From Pseudomonadota bacterium (GTDB taxonomy: Bacteria; Vulcanimicrobiota; Vulcanimicrobiia; Eremiobacterales; Eremiobacteraceae), in NCBI GenBank assembly GCA_021325335.1, contig JAJPHJ010000118.1:1-39676 (forward strand): DNA of 39,676 nucleotides, read 5' to 3'. The first letter of the stretch is position 1, and the number at the start of each line of letters is the position of its first letter. Below the pieces are notes generated by a model. It saw only the letters and a list, made by a program, of their open reading frames with translations. It searched no databases and was not told where the DNA came from. The translations under genes were made by a program, and so were the position numbers. Below are positions 15,965 through 24,181 of the stretch, piece by piece.

Positions 15965-16474
15965 TCAGACCTTCGGCAGGTGGCGCCGCGTGCCGATGAG
16001 AGCCAACCGTTCCGCTAGGCGCAAAGGCCACATCGCGCGCGCTTCTTTGGCCACGATCGGGTCGGTGAGGATCGCCGCTACGCCGAGCACTTTGGCGGCC
16101 AAGATGTCAGTGAAGAGCTGATCCCCGATCACGACGGTCTTGTCGCGCGTCACCCGCAGCTTACGGACCGCGCGAAAGATGCCGAACGGCAGCGGCTTAT
16201 AGGCCCGGTGCACAAACGTGACGATGCCGAGCGCGGTCGCGACGCTACTCACCCAAGCACGCACGTTGTTCGAGACGACGGCAACCGAAAAGCCCAGGGT
16301 TTGCGCCTTGCGCACCCACGCGATGACCTCAGCCGTCGGTTCGACATGCTTGTAGCCCACGAGCGTGTTGTCGAGGTCGAGCACGAGGGCGCGGAACCCC
16401 TCGGCCCAGAGGTCGTCGAGTGAAATCTCGAGCACGCTGCGCACCCAGCGCAAAGGGCGGAAGGTGCTGAACAC
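15965..16474 (-). CDS. YqeG family HAD phosphatase
   Basis: 169 residues, full length for the YqeG/HAD-IIIA family. HAD motifs in order: D33-L-D-N-T (nucleophile Asp33, acid Asp35), VVSNN near 66-70, Lys93-Pro, and GDQLFTD (117-123) for Mg2+ binding. Some relatives are phosphatidylglycerophosphate phosphatases; the rest are uncharacterised. The start lies 6 nt after the stop of the diacylglycerol-kinase-like gene, so the two form an operon, which fits a lipid-phosphate role for both. That role is inference. Confidence 0.92.
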   Translation of the reverse strand: MFSTFRPLRWVRSVLEISLDDLWAEGFRALVLDLDNTLVGYKHVEPTAEVIAWVRKAQTLGFSVAVVSNNVRAWVSSVATALGIVTFVHRAYKPLPFGIFRAVRKLRVTRDKTVVIGDQLFTDILAAKVLGVAAILTDPIVAKEARAMWPLRLAERLALIGTRRHLPKV

Positions 16475-16480
16475 GAGCGG

Positions 16481-17425
16481 CTATGCCGTTGCGGGCACGA
16501 ACACGCGGACCGCGTGCGGCACGATCTCGACGTGCGCCGGCGTCATGGAGACGATCTCGCCGTCAGCCTCGATCGGCCGTGGCCGTCGAGTCCAGATATC
16601 GAAAGACCGGCCCTGTAGTGCGGTAACCCCTGCGGCCCCGTTCGGGCGCCGGCGGGCGACAGCGTAGAGCGCCATGACGTATGACCAAAAGTTCGGAAGC
16701 GACAGAGCGTAGAGATCGAGCTTGTGGTCCACGAGCGAAGCGTCTTCGTTTTTGATAAAGCCACCGTAGGAGCGGCCGTTGCCGATCGTGAGCTGGGCCG
16801 TCTTCAAAGACGTGACCTCTTCGCCCTGGGTTATCTTGACCGTGAAGCGCCGCATCTTGCGCATGACGCCGATGGCATGCGGCAAAGCGGCGATCACCCC
16901 GAACTTGGCTTTTGCGTCTTTTTCAAGCAACCGTGAAACGGTCGGACTGATGCCGATCCCCATTTCGTTGAAAAAAAAGACGTCGTTGACGCGACCGACA
17001 TCGATCTCCCGCGTGTAACCGCGAGCGATCACCTCGCAGGCTGCCTCGATATCGCTCGGTATCCCCAAGCTGCTTGCGAGGTCGTTGGCAGTCCCAAGCG
17101 GGATGATGCCAAGCGGTACCGTCACGCCGACGAGTCCTTGCAGCGCCACATGCAACGAGCCGTCACCGCCGCCGACAACGACGAGATCGCATGAGGACGC
17201 TTGGTCGCGAATCGTGCGAACGACGCTCTCACGATCCTTGAGCTCCGGGATGTTGAGGCTGAATCCACGGGACTCGAGGGCTGCGCAGGCCGCCTCGCCC
17301 CGCGCCTCGACCGAACGCGCCTGACTGTTCATGAGGACGAGGGCGCGCGGGGCCGCGCCAGATGGACGTTCCGATGGTTGAGGTCCTTGCAGCAACTGAA
17401 CGGGGCCCCCATCTTCAGGCTTCAT
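16481..17425 (-). CDS. Diacylglycerol kinase-like lipid kinase (YegS/DagK family)
   Basis: 314 residues. The catalytic-domain motif GGGDGS lies near 85-90 and PLGTAND near 109-115, both typical of ATP-dependent lipid kinases that phosphorylate diacylglycerol or related lipids at the inner membrane. The C-terminal beta-sandwich with NEDASLVDHKLDLYAL and EADGEIVSMTPAHVEIVP (ligand and metal region) is intact. ATG 17425 is chosen: the frame is open to 17680, but that extension is low quality and overlaps the divergent EEP gene starting at 17534. It is followed by yqeG at 6 nt. Confidence 0.9.
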   Translation of the reverse strand: MKPEDGGPVQLLQGPQPSERPSGAAPRALVLMNSQARSVEARGEAACAALESRGFSLNIPELKDRESVVRTIRDQASSCDLVVVGGGDGSLHVALQGLVGVTVPLGIIPLGTANDLASSLGIPSDIEAACEVIARGYTREIDVGRVNDVFFFNEMGIGISPTVSRLLEKDAKAKFGVIAALPHAIGVMRKMRRFTVKITQGEEVTSLKTAQLTIGNGRSYGGFIKNEDASLVDHKLDLYALSLPNFWSYVMALYAVARRRPNGAAGVTALQGRSFDIWTRRPRPIEADGEIVSMTPAHVEIVPHAVRVFVPATA

Positions 17426-17533
17426 GATCTCACTTCTTGTACCCACAAGGCTATGGATTGCCTCAGCGGCGTTGGCAATCCCCGTCTTTAGGGTATACCG
17501 GACCCCGCATGGCTGAAAGGCAGCTTTAACCGC

Positions 17534-18289
17534 TTGAACATCGGAACAGTCAACCTGCGCTCTGGCGGAAACGCCCGCTCCGTCGTCAGCCTCGCGGATC
17601 TCATGATCGCCCAGGCATGCGCCACAATCGTATTCACTGAGTTCCGCCATAACGAGGCCGGTGCGCTTCTCCTTTCCCACATGCAGGCGTCGGGCTACCG
17701 CTACTTCGCTTTGACCTCCGACATCCGCGGCGTGCTTATCGTGTCACGAACGGGCTTCGAAGGGACCGGCAACCCTGGGGAACTCGACACGTTTCCCAAT
17801 GCCATCATCCGCGCCGATTTTCCCGGCTTCGTCCTCTACGGGGTGTACCTGCCGACCGGGGCGCGCAAGTTCCCGCATTTCGACTATCTCATCCGCATGG
17901 CTCGTCAACATAACGCGCGCAACGAACTGGCGATGGCGATCGGCGATTTCAACGCCGGCCGCAACGAGATCGACATTGAGATCAACGCCCGCTCCGGCAA
18001 CTTGCTCGACGAATTTCCAGCGCATAGCCGATTTGTCGATCTTTCTGCTTTATGGCCCGAAGCCTGGCGGCATTCCCATCCGGCCGAGCGTGAGTACAGC
18101 TGGTACGCATCCAACAAACCGGTCTCTCAGAAAAAGGGCTGGCGGCTCGATCACGCCTTCGTGTCGCCCGCGTTGCTTCCCAGCGTGCGGAGCGCGCGCT
18201 ACGTGCCCGAGTCGCGCTTACAGGGTTGGACGGACCACTCGGCGCTTGTGGTGGAGCTCGAAGCGATGGCGTCGTTTCCCAGCGGATGA
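17534..18289 (+). CDS. Endonuclease/exonuclease/phosphatase (EEP) family protein
   Basis: 251 residues from TTG 17534 (no better in-frame start). EEP fold motifs: Asn7 in GTVNLRSG, Glu36 in FTEFRHNE, the strand VLYGVYLPTG, catalytic GDFNAGRNEID (Asp138, Asn140), WRLDHAFVS (Asp206, His207) and WTDHSAL (Asp234, His235). These are the metal and phosphodiester-cleavage residues of exonuclease III/DNase I-like enzymes. No signal peptide, so it is cytoplasmic; a DNA substrate is more likely than a lipid one. Its stop overlaps the ATG of the ion-channel gene (ATGA). Confidence 0.85.
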   Translation: MNIGTVNLRSGGNARSVVSLADLMIAQACATIVFTEFRHNEAGALLLSHMQASGYRYFALTSDIRGVLIVSRTGFEGTGNPGELDTFPNAIIRADFPGFVLYGVYLPTGARKFPHFDYLIRMARQHNARNELAMAIGDFNAGRNEIDIEINARSGNLLDEFPAHSRFVDLSALWPEAWRHSHPAEREYSWYASNKPVSQKKGWRLDHAFVSPALLPSVRSARYVPESRLQGWTDHSALVVELEAMASFPSG

Positions 18290-19131
18290 CGGCGGGAAGA
18301 ATGGAGATGATGGGCAGTCGAGCAGTCGAGCGCCACCCGGAAACGATGCCGCAGCACGAGGTCAAGCGATCTCTCGCCCGCGAACGTTTGCAATTGCTGC
18401 ACAATTTCGAGGATGCGGCGCAAAAGCCAATGGCGGTGCTGGCCTTGGGCTGGCTGGTGCTCGTCGTCCTGCAGCTTGTGATCGGGGCCAGAGCAGCCAT
18501 TTTGGATGTCACCTACTGTATTTGGATTATCTTCATCCTCGACTTCGCCATTCGTTTCATCCTTGCCACGAATAAGCTGCGCTTCTTGCGTCGCAACGTG
18601 CTCACCGCCGTCAGCCTCGTGCTGCCGGCTTTGCGCATCGTCCAGTTCGGCCGTCTCCTAGCCCTCATCCCGTCCTGGCAGTTACCCCTCTTGCAGATGC
18701 TGGGCAGCATGAACCGTAGCTTTGTGGCGCTCCAAAGCACGATGGAGCGGCGCGGCCTGCAATATCTCCTCATCCTCACGGCGATCGTCACGTTTGCGGG
18801 CGCCGCTGGCATGTACAAGTTCGAACACAATCCGACCGGCGTCGGGATCAACAGCTACGGCAGCGCATTGTGGTGGACCGCGATGGTCATGACGACGCTC
18901 GGGTCAGATTATTTCCCTCACACCGTCCCCGGACGCATCTTGTGCTTCTTGCTTGCGGTCTTTGCGTTCTCGATCTTCGGCTACATCACGGCGGCCATCG
19001 CGAGCTACTTCGTCAACAAGGACGCGAGCGACACCCGAAGTCCTATCTCAAACGAAGCCACGGTCGAGCAAGTCTTGGCTGAAGTGCGGGCGTTGCGCGA
19101 ACAAATCTCGCGGCTGCAGCAATGGGGCTGA
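18286..19131 (+). CDS. Voltage-gated-like ion channel with unusual filter
   Basis: 281 residues. Five to six hydrophobic segments follow an ion-transport layout: S1/S2 (VLALGWLVLVVLQLVIG, TYCIWIIFILDFAIRFIL), an Arg-containing segment (LVLPALRIVQFGRLLALIP), S5, pore helix (SALWWTAMVMTT) and S6. The filter region reads TTLGSDYFP (about 203-211) instead of TVGYGD, so potassium selectivity cannot be assumed. A short helical tail (TVEQVLAEVRALREQISRLQ) could form a tetramerising coiled coil. ATG 18286 overlaps the EEP stop as ATGA; ATGs at 18301, 18307 and 18310 are alternatives. Confidence 0.82.
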   Translation: MTAGRMEMMGSRAVERHPETMPQHEVKRSLARERLQLLHNFEDAAQKPMAVLALGWLVLVVLQLVIGARAAILDVTYCIWIIFILDFAIRFILATNKLRFLRRNVLTAVSLVLPALRIVQFGRLLALIPSWQLPLLQMLGSMNRSFVALQSTMERRGLQYLLILTAIVTFAGAAGMYKFEHNPTGVGINSYGSALWWTAMVMTTLGSDYFPHTVPGRILCFLLAVFAFSIFGYITAAIASYFVNKDASDTRSPISNEATVEQVLAEVRALREQISRLQQWG

Positions 19132-19149
19132 GCAGCCACCAATAGAAAT

Positions 19150-19185
19150 GCAGTCGGCTCAAGGTTTAATCCAAAATCCGACTGC
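19150..19185. terminator. Possible bidirectional terminator hairpin
   Basis: GCAGTCGG (19150-19157) pairs perfectly with CCGACTGC (19178-19185) around a 20-nt AT-rich loop. It lies between the convergent channel gene and the 100-residue gene, overlapping the latter's stop. On the minus strand it is followed by ATTTCTATT, a weak T-run; on the plus strand the run is poorer. Confidence 0.4.
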
Positions 19186-19461
19186 GAGCTTCTTATGCCC
19201 GGATGCGCTCGGCCTAAACCTCCGCGCGCGCGTGCTCTGCACGGACGCGCTGGTCGCCCTGGCCTCGAGCATGCGAAGCGCCTGCTTGGCGCGGGCCGCG
19301 TCCGTGTCGGGGTAGTGCGGCTCCAAGACGTATTCCGCGTAGCGTTCCTGCTCGTCTCGAGGCAGCGCTTCGAACACCTGCTTCAGCTGCGGCCGCATGG
19401 AAAGCTCGATCCGGAGTGCTGCGGGCAACTGAGATAGCGGTCGGTCCATATGGCCCTTCAT
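19159..19461 (-). CDS. Small helical protein resembling a YdeI/OmpD-associated C-terminal segment
   Basis: 100 residues from ATG 19461, which has AAGGA about 6 nt upstream; the longer frame to 19770 runs through the topoisomerase gene and is rejected. The core LPAALRIELSMRPQLKQVFEAL followed by ARAKQALRMLEA resembles the helical segment at the end of YdeI/OmpD-associated proteins, where a small protein is cut down to this domain. The C-terminal 30 residues are basic (STRARRFRPSASGHKK). It follows topoisomerase IB by 26 nt on the same strand, so the basic tail may point to a nucleic-acid context. The function is not known. Confidence 0.65.
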   Translation of the reverse strand: MKGHMDRPLSQLPAALRIELSMRPQLKQVFEALPRDEQERYAEYVLEPHYPDTDAARAKQALRMLEARATSASVQSTRARRFRPSASGHKKLAVGFWIKP

Positions 19462-19487
19462 TGATATCCTTATACCCTTCCCGTCGG

Positions 19488-20561
19488 TCAAGCATGCTTG
19501 CTCAAAAACCGCTGCATGGCTTTTTCCGCTCCGCTCAGTGCCCATCGCGCGCTCGATCCGCGCGAGGGGAAACTCGGCAAACGTCCGGCAGCCACTGCGC
19601 TCATAAGCGCCGGATGGATATAGCACTTGCGGCAGATCGCCGGTGTGTTCCCGAGCTTCTCGGCGGCACGGGCAAGCGCAGTCGCGAGCGGCGACGCGGG
19701 CGTCGTCTGTTGCTTGGGCGCCTTTTCCAGCTCGGCCGCTGCCAGCGCGAACTCGAGCGAGCCGTGCCACGTGCGGAAATCCTTGGCGCTGAAGTCGCCA
19801 CCGGTATGCTTGCGCAGATACTCGTTGACATCGGTCGAGGTGATCGATTCGACCGCGCCCTCGTCCGAGCGAAACTCAAAAAGACGATGACCGGGAAAAT
19901 CCTGGCATTTCGCGACGACGCGGGCAATGCGCCGGTCCCGATAGTCGATCTCCACCTCTTTGCCGCCTTTGCCCCGAAAACGCAGCTTGATCACATCGCC
20001 GTTCACGCTTGCGTGCCGGTTGCGCAGGGTGGTCACGCCGTAGGATTTGTTGGCCTTGGCATACTCGTCATTGCCGATGCGCAGCGCCGTCTTATCGAGT
20101 AGCCGGATGACGGCCGCCACGACTTTGCGTTTCGAAAGATTTTGCGCAGCCAAATCGCGCGAAACGCTCTCCCGCAAACGGGGTAAGATCGCGGCGAAGG
20201 CGATCATCCGGCTGAACTTGTTCGCGTCGCGGAGCTCGCGCCAGGCCGCGTGGTAACGATATTGCTTGCGGCCTCGTGCATCACGCCCCATCGCCTGGAT
20301 GTGTCCGCGCGCATCAGGACAGATCCAAACATCCTCATATGCAGGTGGTATCGCGAGTTTGGCGATCCGTTCCAATTCGCGTCGCGCGGTCAGCCGGCGG
20401 CCACTCGGCAGAAGGTAGACGAACTCGTCTCCGGCCTTCTTGCGGGTGATCCCGGGCTCTCCCTCATTGACGTACCGCAAGCCGGCAGAACGTGCGATCT
20501 TGGCGCCTTGCCGGCGCAGTTCACGTCTGGTTGCCTCTCCCACAGCGTACCATTTGCCCAT
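19488..20561 (-). CDS. DNA topoisomerase IB (bacterial type)
   Basis: 357 residues, usual for the short bacterial/poxvirus-like type IB enzymes that relax supercoils through a 3'-phosphotyrosine. The N-terminal domain has GITRKKAGDEFVYLLPSGR and IPPAYEDVWICPDARGHIQA. The catalytic domain has LLDKTALRIGNDEYAK (Arg), SYGVTTLRNRH, FRGKGGKEVE (Lys), DFRTWHGSLEFA (Arg/His), and the nucleophile Tyr314 in CRKCYIHP. ATG 20561 with AGGGG upstream begins MGKWYAVGEATRRELRRQ; the frame is open 26 codons further. Divergent from the gene at 20645. Confidence 0.95.
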   Translation of the reverse strand: MGKWYAVGEATRRELRRQGAKIARSAGLRYVNEGEPGITRKKAGDEFVYLLPSGRRLTARRELERIAKLAIPPAYEDVWICPDARGHIQAMGRDARGRKQYRYHAAWRELRDANKFSRMIAFAAILPRLRESVSRDLAAQNLSKRKVVAAVIRLLDKTALRIGNDEYAKANKSYGVTTLRNRHASVNGDVIKLRFRGKGGKEVEIDYRDRRIARVVAKCQDFPGHRLFEFRSDEGAVESITSTDVNEYLRKHTGGDFSAKDFRTWHGSLEFALAAAELEKAPKQQTTPASPLATALARAAEKLGNTPAICRKCYIHPALMSAVAAGRLPSFPSRGSSARWALSGAEKAMQRFLSKHA

Positions 20562-20644
20562 ATTCGTTTGGCCCCTAACGCCTGCGGCGGGGGCAAGCCG
20601 ATATTCGGTAGTAGGGCGACCCGCGTGCGGGTACCTCACATGTG

Positions 20645-22189
20645 ATGAAGAGCGACGAAGCCGACAGCGTTCTTGAGATCGTCCAAGCGGACGAAGTTGC
20701 CGAGTGGCGACTCGAGCCCAACGTGGCCGTTGAGTACCCTATCGTCGTGCGCAACCAGACGTCCGAAAGTCACGAGGTCGAGATCTCGATCATCGACGCC
20801 GTCGACTGGGCGGTCGTGAAGCCCGAACGGTTCTCGCTACGATCCGGAAAAGAAGCGACCGCGAAACTCGTGCTCGCGAAAGGCACCGAGGCGCGCGCGC
20901 AAGCCGGCCAGCACAACCTCACTCTCGAGCTGCATGACTTCGAAGGCACGAGTTTGGGCCAGCTCGCCGCCAACGTCTGGGTCGTGCCGTTCTACGCGCT
21001 CGATATGACCGTGCGGGTGCGCGGCCCGCTCTTGCGCCGCGGCATCGCCGAAGGTTTTGTTTTGCACTGCACGGTCGTCAATCGCGGCAATGCGGAGGTC
21101 ACGATTCACCCAGAAGGCGAGTCGCAGGCGGCCATCGAGCTTTCCGCACCGACGGTGCGCGTGCCGTACGGCGGCGACGTCTCCTTTGACATCGAGGCAT
21201 GGTGGGCATCAAACCCGATGCGCTTGTATCCCGAGTCGGTCAGCGTCAAGGCTGAATTCCCGGGCGGGCAGGTCTCATCGGAGATCCCCTGGTCCGACGT
21301 GGAAGCGCAGTTAGGAACGTTGATCCCACCGCTTGTCGAAACAGAGGAATTTCCCGAGGTGCTGCGCTTGCGACCCGACGAGGAACAAGAGCCCGCTTTT
21401 TCTCGTCTGGAGACGACGCCCAAGTCCGAGACACTCGAAGCAGCGCCCGCACGCCCGGAAACCCCGGAACCGCCGACCATCGTCGTCCAAATCGCTCCGC
21501 CGCGTTCGATGAAATACACCTATGGCCGGCGCGTCAACCCCTGGTGGCCGCCTGCCGAGCGCTTCGGTGGACGGTGGCGCGTCAAGCCTTTGCCTATCGC
21601 CGCGCTCGTCCTCGTCGCCGGCTTGGTCGCGATGGGGCGGTTCGGCGCATTCCACCAGGCGAGTGCTTCTGCACCCGATCCGCGCGTCTTTATCGCAACG
21701 TTCTTTGACCCGAGCAAACGGGATGTTTCTGCTCACGCTGCCGCGCGCAAAGCTGCTACCGCCAAACCGGTGCGCCAAAGTGCTTCGCACCACGCGCAGC
21801 TCATCCGGCAGGAGAAGACGAGTCGAACAACCCATCCGAGCGCGGGAAAGTCCGCTCCAGCAATTGTGAAGGCCACGCCACCGCAAACCCTCGCGTTTGC
21901 GCCGAAGCCGCAGCCGAACATCAAACAAGCCCACGGGGCCGTTTGGGAAGGCGCTGTCGTCCATGTCTCCGCCGGCAACGTCAAGGTGCGCAGAGCGGCC
22001 GATGGCGCCGTGCGCAGCTTCATCGTGTCGCAGAACTTCAAGAGCGTGTTCTCGTCAGACGGGACCTTCGCTCGTCCGATGAGCGACGTGCGCGCCGGAA
22101 CGCAGGTCCGGATCTTCTACTCGTACGTCCTGGGTTTCCGTCACCCGAACGCGATCTTCGTGCTGAGCGAGCCTTCTACGGCGCGATGA
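20645..22189 (+). CDS. Membrane-anchored protein with Ig-like domains, unknown function
   Basis: 514 residues from ATG 20645 (GTG 20642 is one codon earlier). The first 230 residues look like two Ig-like/NEW3-type beta domains (EPNVAVEYPIVVRNQT, FVLHCTVVNRGNAEVTI, VRVPYGGDVSFDIEAWW). A Pro/Glu-rich linker follows, then one TM segment (about 317-333, LPIAALVLVAGLVAMG), a Lys/Ala/His-rich linker and a C-terminal beta domain (WEGAVVHVSAGNVKVRRAADG...FIV). There is no N-terminal signal peptide, so the Ig-like part would be cytoplasmic and the C-terminal domain outside. No Shine-Dalgarno is evident. No family recognised. Confidence 0.75.
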   Translation: MKSDEADSVLEIVQADEVAEWRLEPNVAVEYPIVVRNQTSESHEVEISIIDAVDWAVVKPERFSLRSGKEATAKLVLAKGTEARAQAGQHNLTLELHDFEGTSLGQLAANVWVVPFYALDMTVRVRGPLLRRGIAEGFVLHCTVVNRGNAEVTIHPEGESQAAIELSAPTVRVPYGGDVSFDIEAWWASNPMRLYPESVSVKAEFPGGQVSSEIPWSDVEAQLGTLIPPLVETEEFPEVLRLRPDEEQEPAFSRLETTPKSETLEAAPARPETPEPPTIVVQIAPPRSMKYTYGRRVNPWWPPAERFGGRWRVKPLPIAALVLVAGLVAMGRFGAFHQASASAPDPRVFIATFFDPSKRDVSAHAAARKAATAKPVRQSASHHAQLIRQEKTSRTTHPSAGKSAPAIVKATPPQTLAFAPKPQPNIKQAHGAVWEGAVVHVSAGNVKVRRAADGAVRSFIVSQNFKSVFSSDGTFARPMSDVRAGTQVRIFYSYVLGFRHPNAIFVLSEPSTAR

Positions 22190-22195
22190 TCGGCT

Positions 22196-22215
22196 GAAGG
22201 TGCGCCGCCACCTTC
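22196..22215 (+). terminator. Hairpin after the Ig-like protein gene
   Basis: GAAGGTG and CACCTTC pair perfectly around CGCCGC, 6 nt after the stop at 22189 and 19 nt before the next start at 22235. No T-run follows, so it may be a weak terminator or a message-stabilising stem. Confidence 0.3.
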
Positions 22216-22234
22216 ACTCAGAACCCGACGCCCC

Positions 22235-22807
22235 GTGGGCTGGTTCGATCAGGTCGCACCTGTCGTGTCGCTCTTCATCGCCTTTGCGACGGTGCTCTTC
22301 ACCACGCTCATGCTCTCGCGTCAAGTACGCCAGATGGAGCACGAGCGCAACGCCCTTGCCATCTTGCAAGCGATCGAACGCCTCACCGAACCCCCGATCG
22401 TCCACGTTTTCACCGAGCTGCGGGGCGTTGAGCAGCGTTTTCCGAGCGAGGATGCCATCCGCAAGGGCTACGAAGGGTCCGCAGACCAAGAATCGCTGAC
22501 GATGGTAGGCCAATACGTGGAGACCATCGCCGCGCTCGCACGGCGCCAGGTGTTGGATCCCTCGCTCATCGTCGACGCCGTCGGACTCATGCTGCGCAGC
22601 CGCTGGGCGCAGATCCGCGATTTCGTCTACCGACTGCGCAGCGTCTACGGCAATCCCTACATGTTCGAAAACTTCGAGTGGCTCGCGCGCTACAGCGCGT
22701 GGTGGAAAGAGCTGCCGCGGCCGGCGCGCGCGCAGAACTATGCCGAGGCGCAGTTCCCGCCGGACATCGATGAAGAATTTACGCGGTTAAAGCCGAGATC
22801 AGGCTGA
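22235..22807 (+). CDS. DUF4760-like membrane-anchored protein
   Basis: 190 residues from GTG 22235. One N-terminal TM segment (VAPVVSLFIAFATVLFTTLML) is followed by RQVRQMEHERNALAILQAIERL and an all-helical soluble domain (VGQYVETIAALARR, LMLRSRWAQIRDFVYRLR, NFEWLARYSAWW). This is the layout of DUF4760-type proteins, whose role is unknown. The 3' end overlaps the 3' end of the convergent lysine 2,3-aminomutase gene by 9 nt. No Shine-Dalgarno is evident. Confidence 0.75.
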   Translation: MGWFDQVAPVVSLFIAFATVLFTTLMLSRQVRQMEHERNALAILQAIERLTEPPIVHVFTELRGVEQRFPSEDAIRKGYEGSADQESLTMVGQYVETIAALARRQVLDPSLIVDAVGLMLRSRWAQIRDFVYRLRSVYGNPYMFENFEWLARYSAWWKELPRPARAQNYAEAQFPPDIDEEFTRLKPRSG

Positions 22808-24181
22808 CGCTTTAGCGATGGCAGCTGAGATCATCTCGGCCTGCGATTTCTGATCCTTCCAGCGCGCTTGGGCTGCGGGCCCGAGCTGGTCGATCGGGTC
22901 GAAGTACAAGAACCACTCGTTGGGCTTCACGCTCGGGGCGCTGTACACCGCGATTCCATTCTCCCGATCGTAATGGTCGAAGCTGTGCACGTCGCGCTTG
23001 CCGCCGCCACCGGGCGCGTCGCATACGAAGGTGGGCGTATTGAAGCCGGCGGTCGATCCGCGCACGAACTTCTCGATATCAATGGCCGTCTGCACGGTCG
23101 TGCGAAGGTCCTCAACGCCCTTCACCATGTCGTGCATGTACACGTAGTAGGGATGCACGTTGACGTAGCCGAGCCGCCGCACGAGCAACTGCATGGTATG
23201 CCGGTCGTCGTTGACGCCGCGGATGAGCACGCTCTGGTTGCGCACCATGACGCCCCTCTCGAACAGAACCTGAAGCGCCTTTTGCGTGATCCACGTGATT
23301 TCATTGGGGTGGTTGAAATGCGTATGGAGCATGACGTCCTTACCCAGCGTACGCCCCCGCTCCACGAGCGAGACGAGCGCTTCGGTCCACGCCGTATCCG
23401 TCAAGAGCTTGCTCGGCATGATCGCCGGCCCTTTCGATGCCACGCGGATGCGGCGGATGTTCGGCATGTCCAACAAGGTGTCGCCGATCTTCTTCAGGCT
23501 CTTCGCGGGCAGTTGGTATGCGTCGCCGCCCGAGACGACGATGTCCTGCAGCTCCGGGCGCGAGGCGATGTATTCAAAAGCCTTTTGCCAGCGCTGCTGA
23601 TTGGTCGCGAGTTCGGCTTTCTCCACGCTCTCCGTGTCGCCGCCGATGGCATACGAGCGCGTGCAGTAGCGGCAATAGACCGGGCACACGTTGGTGGGCA
23701 AGAACAGCGCCTTGTCCACGTAGCGGTGCGTCAGCCCGGGCGTCGGTGAATCATCGAGCTCGTGGAGCGAGTCGAGCGAAAGCTTCGGATGATCCGGCAA
23801 GAGGCGCGAGGCGAGCGGGATGAACTGCGTGCGGATGGGATCCTCGTACGGGTTCTTCCAGTCGATGATCGAGATGGCATAGGGCGACACACGCACGTTC
23901 ATGGGGGCGCGATGAAAGCCGGCCCGCACGTCGTCGATGAAATGATCCGGCGCGAGTTCTTGGATGGTGGCGAGCAGTTCTTCCGGTGTCTTGACTGAAT
24001 GCTGGTATTGCCACAAGTGGTTGAGGAACGTTCCCTCGTCCACATCTCGATAGGCAGGGATCTTTCTCCAAAACTCGCCTTGCAGCAGGTCCATGTGTTC
24101 CAGGGCCTCGGGACCTGCCGGCGGTTTCGTATGACCGAAGCCGGGCTCGGTCGCCAAGTCTACTTTTTGCACGACTGCCAT
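22799..24181 (-). CDS. kamA: Lysine 2,3-aminomutase (KamA family radical SAM)
   Basis: 460 residues. Radical SAM cluster motif Cys166-x3-Cys170-x2-Cys173 (CPVYCRYC), then SGGDAYQLP, and the PLP lysine in PGGGGK. Two aspartates that bind the substrate side-chain amine in clostridial KAM (Asp293 and Asp330 there) have counterparts: MHDM, and CDAPGGGGK seven residues before the PLP Lys. Glutamate aminomutases carry Lys and Asn at these sites. Conversion of L-lysine to L-beta-lysine is therefore the best call. Length exceeds EpmB. No acetyltransferase (ablB-like) gene adjoins. It starts directly after the Lrp gene, pointing to amino-acid-responsive control. Confidence 0.93.
   Translation of the reverse strand: MAVVQKVDLATEPGFGHTKPPAGPEALEHMDLLQGEFWRKIPAYRDVDEGTFLNHLWQYQHSVKTPEELLATIQELAPDHFIDDVRAGFHRAPMNVRVSPYAISIIDWKNPYEDPIRTQFIPLASRLLPDHPKLSLDSLHELDDSPTPGLTHRYVDKALFLPTNVCPVYCRYCTRSYAIGGDTESVEKAELATNQQRWQKAFEYIASRPELQDIVVSGGDAYQLPAKSLKKIGDTLLDMPNIRRIRVASKGPAIMPSKLLTDTAWTEALVSLVERGRTLGKDVMLHTHFNHPNEITWITQKALQVLFERGVMVRNQSVLIRGVNDDRHTMQLLVRRLGYVNVHPYYVYMHDMVKGVEDLRTTVQTAIDIEKFVRGSTAGFNTPTFVCDAPGGGGKRDVHSFDHYDRENGIAVYSAPSVKPNEWFLYFDPIDQLGPAAQARWKDQKSQAEMISAAIAKASA

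Noticed and set aside
19462-19770. N-terminal extension of the 100-residue protein to 19770
   Set aside because: It overlaps the end of topoisomerase IB in another frame, and the ATG at 19461 has its own Shine-Dalgarno.
22799-24181. Link between the aminomutase and the GNAT domain at 3.9-4.4 kb for acetyl-beta-lysine synthesis
   Set aside because: The GNAT is RimJ/RimL-like, 18 kb away and part of a fusion; nothing connects it to beta-lysine.
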